Assembly: GCA_018715025.1 (NCBI GenBank)
Contig: DVMK01000124.1
Location: 1-11,506 of the forward strand
DNA from: Candidatus Caccousia avistercoris
GTDB taxonomy: Bacteria > Bacillota > Clostridia > Oscillospirales > Acutalibacteraceae
Reading direction: 5' to 3'
DNA: 11,506 nucleotides
The notes below the pieces were generated by a model. That model did no database searches. It saw only the letters and a list, made by a program, of their open reading frames with translations, and was not told the DNA's origin. Positions 1 to 4,978 of the stretch are shown here, one piece after another. A program made the translations under genes and the position numbers. The first letter of the stretch is position 1, and every line of letters begins with the position of its first letter.

Positions 1-1
1 G

Positions 2-31
2 TGGACAAACGGCAAGGGGATATGCTACAAT
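2..31 (+). promoter_or_regulatory. Candidate promoter for aroE-aroK (extended -10)
   Basis: TGGACA at 2-7 (five of six matches to the -35 consensus) is followed after 18 bases by TACAAT at 26-31 (five of six to the -10), with TG at 23-24 giving an extended -10. Transcription would start near 38, leaving a 5' leader of about 160 bases before aroE. The match is seen in the sequence; its use is inferred. No better plus-strand promoter was found closer to aroE. Confidence 0.42.
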
Positions 32-76
32 ACAGTGCGTGAAGCGGATAGAATCCACCAAATTTGCCTTATCCAC

Positions 77-105
77 ATATTATTAGCAAACCTTCCCTTT
101 GTCAA
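77..105 (-). promoter_or_regulatory. Possible divergent promoter pointing out of the window
   Basis: Read on the minus strand, an exact TTGACA (105 down to 100) is followed after 17 bases by TAATAT (82 down to 77), four of six matches to the -10. It would transcribe leftwards. No start codon with a ribosome-binding site is visible between it and the left edge, so any target gene lies outside the window. In AT-rich sequence such matches can arise by chance. Confidence 0.22.
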
Positions 106-144
106 TATTTTTTTGGAAATTACTGAGATTTCATAAATTTCACA

Positions 145-174
145 GAAAAAGCGGACGAAATCCCCCGCTTTTTC
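145..174. terminator. Bidirectional terminator-like hairpin upstream of aroE
   Basis: GAAAAAGCGG at 145-154 and CCGCTTTTTC at 165-174 are perfect inverted repeats of 10 bp around a 10-base loop. An A-run leads in and a T-run leads out on both strands, so it could terminate in either direction. Only four pairs are G-C, so strength is moderate. It lies 22 bases before the aroE start and downstream of the candidate promoter at 2-31. It may end a gene to the left, or attenuate aroE. Confidence 0.45.
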
Positions 175-196
175 ACAAGAGAAAGGAAGTTTTTTC

Positions 197-1081
197 ATGC
201 CGGAACAAGAGTACGCCCTCATCGGCCACCCTGTAGCCCACTCCATGTCTCCCTTTTTGCAGGCCAGGCTTTTCGCCGCCGCCGGGGTGCAGGCCTCTTA
301 CCGCCTGCTCGACGTGCCCCCGGGGCGTCTGGCCGAAACGGCGCCGGCCCTGCGGAAGCTTTCCGGCTTCAACATCACCATTCCCTACAAGCAGGAAATT
401 ATTCCTTTTCTGGACGCCCTGGACGAAAAAGCGGCCTTCTTCGGCTCGGTGAACACCGTCCGCTGCGAGGGCGGCCGCATGACGGGCTACACCACCGACG
501 GCGACGGCTTCCTCTTTGCGCTGCAGTCGGCCGGGGTGTCCCCTGCGGGAAGCGCGCTTCTGCTGGGGGCCGGCGGGGCCGCCAGGGTGATGGCCTACGA
601 GCTGGTGCAGGCGGGCGCGCCCTCCCTGTGCATAGCGGCCCGCTCCCCTGAAAAGGCGGAGCCCCTGCGGCGGGAGCTGGCCGCCATGGCGGGGCGGCGG
701 GGCCTGGCCTGTGAAATCACCCTGGAAAGCTTCGCCCGGCTGGAGCAGACCGCCGGGGCCCGCCGCTGGGACCTTCTGGTGAACGGCACGCCGGTGGGCA
801 TGCACCCCAAAACCGGCTGCTCCCCTGTTTCGGCCGCCGTGGTGGGCCGCTGCGCCGCCGTGTTCGACGCGGTGTACAACCCAGACGAAACCATGCTGCT
901 GCGCCTTGCCCGGGAGGCAGGAAAAACCGCCGTGCACGGCATGGCCATGCTGGTGGGCCAGGCGGCCAAGGCCCAGCACATTTGGAACGGAAGCCGGTTC
1001 CCCCGGGAATTCCAGCGGCAGCTGTGCGCCGAGGCCGTGGCGGAAATGAACCGCAGCTTCGGAAGGGAGGAGCATCCGTGA
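197..1081 (+). CDS. aroE: Shikimate dehydrogenase (NADP+)
   Basis: Reduces 3-dehydroshikimate to shikimate with NADPH in the cytoplasm. At 294 residues it is slightly longer than the usual 270-290. The N-terminal substrate domain has the HSMSP motif (15-19), NITIPYK (59-65) with the catalytic lysine K65, and GYTTDGDG (97-104) with catalytic D101. The nucleotide-binding domain has the glycine loop GAGGAAR (124-130), then NGTPVGM (196-202), DAVYNPDET (224-232) and HGMAMLVGQAA (247-257). The ATG start follows an AGGAA ribosome site at 184-188 with 8 bases of spacing, and the N-terminus MPEQEYALIGHPVAHS aligns with the family start. The stop overlaps the aroK start by 4 bases, so the two are probably translationally coupled. 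T100 replaces the more common Asn of the NTDG motif, a conservative change. Identity is secure from the motifs; specificity for shikimate over quinate is inferred from the operon. Confidence 0.96.
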   Translation: MPEQEYALIGHPVAHSMSPFLQARLFAAAGVQASYRLLDVPPGRLAETAPALRKLSGFNITIPYKQEIIPFLDALDEKAAFFGSVNTVRCEGGRMTGYTTDGDGFLFALQSAGVSPAGSALLLGAGGAARVMAYELVQAGAPSLCIAARSPEKAEPLRRELAAMAGRRGLACEITLESFARLEQTAGARRWDLLVNGTPVGMHPKTGCSPVSAAVVGRCAAVFDAVYNPDETMLLRLAREAGKTAVHGMAMLVGQAAKAQHIWNGSRFPREFQRQLCAEAVAEMNRSFGREEHP

Positions 1082-1599
1082 GCGGAAAGGAAAAAAACAT
1101 CATCCTCTGCGGGTTCATGGGCTGCGGAAAAACCACCGTGGGCCGCCTGCTGGCCCGGGAAACCGGGCGGAAATTCATTGATATGGACAGCTTCATTGAA
1201 GAGCGCGCCGGAAAAACCGTGGCCCAGATTTTCGCCCAGGAGGGGGAGCCCCGCTTCCGCGCCCTGGAGCATGAGGCCGCCCAGGCCCTGGCCCGGGAAG
1301 CCGGGCTGGTGGTGGCCGCCGGGGGCGGCGCGCTGGTGCGGCGGGAAAACGCGGAATGCCTGGGCCGCACCGGCGTCATTGTCCTGCTGGACGCCCCCCT
1401 GGAGGAGCTGAAGAAGCGCCTGAAAAACGACGCCTCCCGCCCGCTGCTGCAGAAGCCGGACCGGGACGCGGTCATCGAGGCCCTGCACCGGGAGAGGATG
1501 CCCCTGTACCGGCAGGCCGCCCACCTCACCGTCCCCGCCGGCGGCCCGCCCCTGGCCGTGGCCCGCGAGGTGCTGCGTCAGGTGAAAAGCGGCGGGTGA
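1078..1599 (+). CDS. aroK: Shikimate kinase
   Basis: Transfers phosphate from ATP to the 3-hydroxyl of shikimate. The 173-residue length is typical. Visible are the Walker A loop GFMGCGKTT (12-20, K18 binding phosphate), DMD at 35-37 (magnesium and shikimate contacts), FR at 60-61, AAGGGAL at 80-86 (Gly-rich shikimate-binding segment, Walker B position), the lid arginine in RPLL (121-124), and YR at 144-145. The start is the GTG at 1078, which overlaps the aroE stop in the arrangement GTGA and has GGAAGGGAGGAG just upstream. A longer in-frame ATG at 982 exists, but the added 32 residues are a shadow of aroE and precede the normal family N-terminus. It is the last gene before the aroF control region. 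No terminator follows it, so transcripts from aroE could run into the attenuator. The aroK/aroL distinction cannot be made from sequence alone. Confidence 0.95.
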   Translation: MSGKEKNIILCGFMGCGKTTVGRLLARETGRKFIDMDSFIEERAGKTVAQIFAQEGEPRFRALEHEAAQALAREAGLVVAAGGGALVRRENAECLGRTGVIVLLDAPLEELKKRLKNDASRPLLQKPDRDAVIEALHRERMPLYRQAAHLTVPAGGPPLAVAREVLRQVKSGG

Positions 1600-1632
1600 G
1601 CCCCCGGGCGGGCAAAAAATCCCCCGCAGCCG

Positions 1633-1661
1633 TTGACAAACGAAAAAAATGCGGGTATGAT
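1633..1661 (+). promoter_or_regulatory. Sigma-A promoter of the aroF operon
   Basis: A perfect -35 TTGACA (1633-1638), a 17-base spacer, and TATGAT (1656-1661, five of six) form a near-consensus vegetative promoter. It is the best promoter in the window. It lies 34 bases past the aroK stop, with a predicted start near 1668, leaving a leader RNA of about 317 bases before aroF. A promoter this strong combined with a downstream terminator suggests control by attenuation rather than by initiation. Confidence 0.85.
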
Positions 1662-1716
1662 AAGGAAGGAAAAAAGGAGCGGCCCGAAGCCCGCCCCGGT
1701 TTACAGGAGTTTTCGT

Positions 1717-1845
1717 ATGAGCGCTTTGTTCACCGCACGATTTACCTATTTTTCGTATCCCCGTCATTTTATGGCGCGGGATTTTTGTGCGTGGGCAAAT
1801 TGCTGTGGAAACTCTGTGCGGATCGACGGGCCTGCAGGGGCCTGA
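1717..1845 (+). CDS. Aromatic-rich leader peptide of the aroF operon (42 aa)
   Basis: This short frame starts at ATG 1717, seven bases after an AGGAG ribosome site (1705-1709), and ends at TGA 1843-1845. Its first 26 residues hold eight aromatics: F5, F9, Y11, F12, Y14, F18, F23 and W26, with the cluster FTYFSY at 9-14. Four of five Phe codons are TTT and both Tyr codons are TAT, whereas the neighbouring enzyme genes strongly prefer TTC and TAC. The likely role is to sense charged tRNA-Phe and tRNA-Tyr: slow decoding would stall the ribosome beside hairpin A and change folding downstream. The product itself probably has no function. The tail (C24, C29, C30, then GNSVRIDGPAGA) is not aromatic, and its stop codon sits inside hairpin B. 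An in-frame ATG at 1633 exists but overlaps the -35 element and lies upstream of the predicted transcription start, so it is rejected. I do not recognise the peptide from a named family. Confidence 0.7.
   Translation: MSALFTARFTYFSYPRHFMARDFCAWANCCGNSVRIDGPAGA
1757..1782 (+). promoter_or_regulatory. Hairpin A within the leader frame (pause hairpin candidate)
   Basis: ATCCCCGTCAT (1757-1767) pairs with ATGGCG-C-GGGAT (1771-1782), giving 11 pairs including one G-T, with one bulged C (1777) and a TTT loop. A T-run follows (1783-1786). The 5' arm begins on the last two bases of the Tyr14 codon, so a ribosome held at Phe9-Tyr14 would cover it and free the 3' arm. This is the position of the 1:2 pause hairpin in classical attenuators. 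Pairing is seen; the role is inferred. Confidence 0.5.
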
Positions 1846-1889
1846 TCCTGACAGGATGCCCGGGATTCCCGGAATCCTTCGGATCGGCC
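1839..1889 (+). promoter_or_regulatory. Hairpin B spanning the leader stop codon
   Basis: A long imperfect stem of three helices: 1839-1842 and 1844-1848 with 1881-1889 (9 bp, T1843 bulged), 1853-1857 with 1874-1878 (5 bp), and 1860-1864 with 1868-1872 (5 bp, ATT loop). Small internal loops separate them. The leader TGA (1843-1845) lies in the 5' arm, so a ribosome finishing the leader would block the outer helix. The 3' side ends 19 bases before the terminator stem, so B could act as an antiterminator or anti-antiterminator element. Confidence 0.5.
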
Positions 1890-1908
1890 TGAGGCGATGG
1901 AGAAGAGA

Positions 1909-1938
1909 AGCGGAGCTGGAAACAGCCCCGCTTTTTTT
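1909..1938 (+). terminator. Intrinsic terminator before aroF (attenuator)
   Basis: AGCGGAGCTG (1909-1918) pairs with CAGCCCCGCT (1923-1932) around a GAAA tetraloop. Nine of ten positions pair, with one A-C mismatch (1914/1927), and seven T residues follow at 1932-1938. It stands 46 bases before the aroF start and after a strong promoter, so it would end transcription before the structural genes unless prevented. That position identifies it as an attenuator rather than an operon end. Confidence 0.85.
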
Positions 1939-1984
1939 GATCTTGCGGCTTCCTGAGAAAATTTTCAGTAAGGAGACAGGAATC

Positions 1985-3001
1985 ATGATTATTGTATTAA
2001 AGCCAAACTGTACGGTGGAACAGCTGAACCACTTCACCGAGAACCTGAAAAAGGATTACGGCGTGAAGGTGAACACCTGGGTAGGCACCCAGAGCACGGT
2101 GCTGGGCCTCATCGGCGACACCTCCGCCATTGACATCGACTACATTGCCGCCCAGGATTTTGTAGAGAGCGTCAAGCGGGTGCAGGAGCCCTACAAAAAG
2201 GCCAACCGGAAATTCCACCCGGACGACACCGTCATCACCCTGCCGGGCGGCCAGCAGATCGGCGGCGGCGGGCTGGCCCTCATCGCCGGGCCCTGCTCGG
2301 TGGAAACCGAGGAGCAGATCTGCCAGGTGGCCCAGCGGGTGAAAGAGGCCGGGGCCCAGTTCCTGCGGGGCGGCGCCTTCAAGCCCCGCACCTCCCCCTA
2401 CGCCTTCCAGGGGCTGAAGGCAGACGGCCTTGAGCTGCTGCGCGAGGCCCGGAAAAAGACCGGCCTGCCCATTGTGACAGAGATTATGAGCGCCGCCCAC
2501 CTGCCCCTGTTCGAGGATGTGGACGTCATCCAGGTGGGGGCCCGGAACATGCAGAATTTCGAGCTTTTGAAAGAGCTGGGGAAGATCCGCAAGCCCATCC
2601 TGCTGAAAAGGGGCCTTTCCAGCACCATCGAAGAGCTTCTCATGAGCGCCGAGTACATTATGGCCGGGGGCAACGACCAGGTCATTCTGTGCGAGAGGGG
2701 CATCCGCACCTACGAGACGTACACCCGCAACACCCTGGACATTTCCGCCGTTCCCATTCTGAAGAAGCTGTCGCACCTGCCGGTCATTGTGGACCCCAGC
2801 CACGCCTCGGGCATCGCCTGGCTGGTGGAGCCCCTGGCCATGGCGGCGGTGGCCGCGGGGGCCGACGGCCTTATCATTGAGGTGCACAACAACCCGGCCA
2901 AGGCCCTTTCCGACGGCGCCCAGTCCCTCACCCCCGACCAGTTCGACCACCTGGCCAGGCGGGTGTTCGCGGCGGCCAAGGCCCTGCGCAGCGAGGGCTG
3001 A
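1985..3001 (+). CDS. aroF: 3-deoxy-7-phosphoheptulonate (DAHP) synthase, type I-beta with ferredoxin-like domain
   Basis: Condenses phosphoenolpyruvate and erythrose-4-phosphate to DAHP, the first committed step of aromatic synthesis. The 338-residue protein starts with a ferredoxin-like regulatory domain (about 1-75, MIIVLKPNCTVEQLNHF), as in the Thermotoga-type enzyme, where this domain mediates feedback inhibition by Tyr/Phe. The barrel follows with AGPCSVE (101-107, metal ligand C104), RGGAFKPRTSPY (128-139), QVGARNMQN (183-191), KRG (208-210), ERG (237-239), DPSHASG (270-276, H273) and EVH (299-301). ATG 1985 is chosen because AGGAG lies 9 bases upstream and the N-terminus matches the family. 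A longer open frame from 1787 runs through the leader and terminator and is not credible. tyrA follows after 3 bases. Transcription is probably controlled by the leader attenuator, and activity by the N-terminal domain. The symbol aroF is used in the Firmicutes sense and does not imply the E. coli Tyr isozyme. Confidence 0.95.
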   Translation: MIIVLKPNCTVEQLNHFTENLKKDYGVKVNTWVGTQSTVLGLIGDTSAIDIDYIAAQDFVESVKRVQEPYKKANRKFHPDDTVITLPGGQQIGGGGLALIAGPCSVETEEQICQVAQRVKEAGAQFLRGGAFKPRTSPYAFQGLKADGLELLREARKKTGLPIVTEIMSAAHLPLFEDVDVIQVGARNMQNFELLKELGKIRKPILLKRGLSSTIEELLMSAEYIMAGGNDQVILCERGIRTYETYTRNTLDISAVPILKKLSHLPVIVDPSHASGIAWLVEPLAMAAVAAGADGLIIEVHNNPAKALSDGAQSLTPDQFDHLARRVFAAAKALRSEG

Positions 3002-3004
3002 GCC

Positions 3005-3853
3005 ATGGAGGAGGATCTCTCCCTGCGGGTGGGCATTGTGGGGCTGGGCCTCATCGGCGGCTCCCTGGCCAAGGCCTTCCGGGAATACACCAACTGCACC
3101 GTGTGGGGGTTCGACCAGAACCCGGCGGTGACCGAGGCGGCCCTGGCCTGCGGCGCGGTGGACCACAGAGGGGAATGGAGCGACCTGAAGCGGCTGGATC
3201 TGCTCTTCCTGGCGGTGTACCCCCAGGCCGCCGTGGAATTCGCGCAGGAGCACGGCGGGCAGATCCCCCGCTCCTGCCTGGTGACAGACACCTGCGGCAT
3301 CAAGACGGAGGTGTGCGAAAGGCTTTCGGCCCTGGCGCGCCGGTTCGGCTTCCGCTTCGCGGGCAGCCACCCCATGGCCGGGCGGGAGAAGGTGGGCTTC
3401 GCCGCCAGCGAGGCCTCGCTGTTCCGGGGGGCCAGCTACATCATCACCCCCTGCGGGGCCTCTCAGGAGGACGTGGCCCTGCTGAAGCGGACGGCGGCGG
3501 CCCTGGGCTTCGGCGGCTGCGTGGTCACCACCCCGGAACGCCACGACCAGATGATCGCCTTCACCAGCCAAGTGCCCCACGCCCTGGCCTGCGCCTACGT
3601 GCTCAGCCCCCAGTGCCCCGGCCACGCCGGGTTTTCCGCCGGCAGCTACCGCGACGTGTCGCGGGTGGCCAACATCAACGAAGCCCTGTGGACCGAGCTG
3701 TTCCTCAGCAACGCAGGCCCCCTGGCAGAGGAGCTGGACATCCTCATCGGCAACCTGTCCCGCATCCGCGACGCGGTGCAGGCGGGGGACGGCGGGCGGC
3801 TCAGCTCCCTTCTGCGGGAGGGCCGCCTGGTGAAGGAATCCCTGGGGGAATAA
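3005..3853 (+). CDS. tyrA: Prephenate dehydrogenase
   Basis: Oxidatively decarboxylates prephenate to 4-hydroxyphenylpyruvate, the route to tyrosine. Of 282 residues, the N-terminal Rossmann fold has GLGLIGGS (13-20) and an acidic D37 at the end of beta-2, favouring NAD+ over NADP+. GSHPMAGRE (120-128) carries the expected catalytic H122, and HDQMIAFTSQVPH (180-192) lies in the helical dimerisation domain. The loop VTDTCGIK (93-100) has Cys-Gly where the Aquifex-type enzyme has Gly-Ser; from memory this variant is frequent in clostridial TyrA. The protein stops after the dehydrogenase domains and lacks the C-terminal ACT domain of Bacillus TyrA, so feedback control by tyrosine is not evident. 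The ATG lies 3 bases after the aroF stop, with GAGG at 2993-2996 as a weak ribosome site, so coupling to aroF is likely. An arogenate dehydrogenase activity cannot be excluded from sequence alone. Confidence 0.93.
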   Translation: MEEDLSLRVGIVGLGLIGGSLAKAFREYTNCTVWGFDQNPAVTEAALACGAVDHRGEWSDLKRLDLLFLAVYPQAAVEFAQEHGGQIPRSCLVTDTCGIKTEVCERLSALARRFGFRFAGSHPMAGREKVGFAASEASLFRGASYIITPCGASQEDVALLKRTAAALGFGGCVVTTPERHDQMIAFTSQVPHALACAYVLSPQCPGHAGFSAGSYRDVSRVANINEALWTELFLSNAGPLAEELDILIGNLSRIRDAVQAGDGGRLSSLLREGRLVKESLGE

Positions 3854-3865
3854 GCGTATATCATA

Positions 3866-4978
3866 ATGGACAGAGAAGGGAAGGCCGAGATAGAGATGCA
3901 AATGACGGTACGCACATCGAAACCATACGAAATCATCATTGAGCGGGGCTGCCTGGACGCCCTGGGCGCCCGGTGCGCCGCCCTGTTCCCCGCCGGGGCC
4001 AAGGCCGCCCTGGTGAGCGACAGCAGCGTGTTCCCCCTGTACGGGGAACGGTGCCTTTCCTCCCTGCGGGAAGCGGGCTTCGCCGCCAGCCGCTTTGTGT
4101 TCCCCGCCGGGGAGGGAAGCAAACAGCTTTCCACCGTAGGGCAGATGCTGGGCTTCCTGGCAGAGCAGGGCCTGACCCGCAGCGACTTCCTGGTGGCCCT
4201 GGGGGGCGGCGTCACCGGCGACATGGCGGGCTTCGCCGCCGCCTGCTACCTGCGGGGCGTACCGTTCGTGCAGGTGCCCACCTCCCTGCTGGCCCAGGTG
4301 GACTCCTCTGTGGGGGGGAAAACCGCGGTGGACCTGCCCCAGGGGAAAAACCTGGCGGGCGCCTTCCACCAGCCCGCCCTGGTGCTCATCGACCCCGACA
4401 CGCTGAAAACCCTGCCCCCGCTTTTCCTGGCGGACGGCATGGGCGAGGTGATCAAATACGGATGCATCCGCAGCCGTTCCCTGTTTGAAGCCCTGCGGGA
4501 CGCGGAAGAGCTGGGCGGCATTATGGAGAAAGTGCTGTTTGAATGCGTGGACATCAAACGGCAAATTGTAGAGCGGGACGAGTTCGACACCGGCGAACGG
4601 CTGGTGCTGAATTTCGGCCACACCCTGGGCCACGCCCTGGAAAAGGCCCACCATTACGCCGGGCTCACCCACGGGGCCGCCGTGGGCGTGGGCATGGTGC
4701 TCATCTCTCAGGCGGGGGAGGCCATGGGCCTGACAAAGCCGGGCACGGCGGGGCAGATTGCCGCCCTGCTGGAAAAATACGGACTGCCCACGCGGGACAA
4801 CGCCTCCCTGGAGGAGGTGCTGGCCGCCACCGCCCTGGACAAAAAAGGGCTGGGCGGCGACCTTCGCGTGGTATTGCTGCGGGAAATAGGGGAAAGCTTC
4901 GTTCACCGGATGCCCCGGGCGGAGTTTGCCGCCCAATGCCGCCGGGCGCTGGGCGGCGGAAAGGATGGGGCCCTATGA
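3866..4978 (+). CDS. aroB: 3-dehydroquinate synthase
   Basis: Converts DAHP to 3-dehydroquinate using NAD+ and a divalent metal. The 370 residues are within the usual range. Visible are FPAGEGSKQ (79-87), LGGGVTGDMAGFAA (112-125, NAD site), PTSLLAQVDSSVGGKTAV (138-155), GEVIKYG (193-199) with metal ligand E194, NFGHTLGHALE (249-259) with metal histidines, and THGAAVGVGM (268-277) with H269. The start is uncertain. ATG 3866 is the longest choice, 12 bases after tyrA, but its nearest GA-rich site (GGGGGAA, 3844-3850) is 15 bases away. ATG 3896 or 3902 would give MQMTVRTSKPYEI or MTVRTSKPYEI, closer to the usual family N-terminus, but their ribosome sites (AAGG 3881-3884) are also poorly spaced. 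The 3' end overlaps aroA by 4 bases. It shares its fold superfamily with the glycerol-1-phosphate dehydrogenase downstream, but its motifs are clearly AroB. Confidence 0.94.
   Translation: MDREGKAEIEMQMTVRTSKPYEIIIERGCLDALGARCAALFPAGAKAALVSDSSVFPLYGERCLSSLREAGFAASRFVFPAGEGSKQLSTVGQMLGFLAEQGLTRSDFLVALGGGVTGDMAGFAAACYLRGVPFVQVPTSLLAQVDSSVGGKTAVDLPQGKNLAGAFHQPALVLIDPDTLKTLPPLFLADGMGEVIKYGCIRSRSLFEALRDAEELGGIMEKVLFECVDIKRQIVERDEFDTGERLVLNFGHTLGHALEKAHHYAGLTHGAAVGVGMVLISQAGEAMGLTKPGTAGQIAALLEKYGLPTRDNASLEEVLAATALDKKGLGGDLRVVLLREIGESFVHRMPRAEFAAQCRRALGGGKDGAL

Larger units (their letters stand above)
1668..1984 (+). promoter_or_regulatory. Leader RNA (attenuator) of the aroF operon
   Basis: This transcribed region lies between the promoter at 1633-1661 and aroF. 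In order it contains an AGGAG ribosome site (1705-1709), a 42-codon leader frame rich in aromatic codons, hairpin A (1757-1782), hairpin B (1839-1889), a terminator (1909-1938), and the aroF ribosome site (AGGAG 1971-1975). Promoter, translated control codons, alternative hairpins, terminator and structural genes in that order match ribosome-mediated attenuation as known from trp and phe operons. I found no T-box core sequence. By eye no long antiterminator is obvious. Weak candidates are GCGGG (1776-1780) with CCCGC (1927-1931, the terminator 3' arm), and CTTC (1877-1880) with GAAG (1907-1910, entering the terminator 5' arm). The class of element is well supported; the exact switch is unresolved. 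Confidence 0.72.

Noticed and set aside
35..136. 33-codon frame from GTG 35 in the aroE leader as a second leader peptide
   Set aside because: It has no ribosome site and almost no room for one after the predicted transcription start. Its aromatic residues are only two Phe, and it ends before the hairpin at 145-174.
173..1075. 300-codon minus-strand frame opposite aroE
   Set aside because: The translation is rich in His, Gly and Arg with no domain, and it covers a gene with complete AroE motifs.
1600..1632. Terminator directly after aroK
   Set aside because: Short G-C inverted repeats can be drawn (GCGGG with CCCGC), but no T-run follows on the plus strand, so this is not an intrinsic terminator.
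1356..1892. 178-codon plus-strand frame overlapping the end of aroK and the leader
   Set aside because: It is out of frame with aroK, its translation is Pro/Arg/Gly-rich there, and it has no ribosome site. The leader frame at 1717 is the better-supported reading of this region.
1668..1984. T-box riboswitch upstream of aroF
   Set aside because: This was the first expectation for a Firmicutes amino-acid operon. I could not find the conserved T-box sequence (AGGGTGGNACCGCG-like) or a matching antiterminator, whereas a translated aromatic-rich frame is present.
1787..1984. N-terminal extension of AroF from an upstream GTG
   Set aside because: The extra 66 residues run through the leader, hairpin B and the terminator and match nothing in the family. 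ATG 1985 has a good ribosome site and a normal N-terminus.
1997..4936. 979-codon open frame on the minus strand across aroF, tyrA and aroB
   Set aside because: It is opposite three genes with full motif support, and its translation is rich in Gly, His, Arg and Gln with no recognisable domain. In GC-rich DNA with biased third positions, stops are rare in antisense frames.
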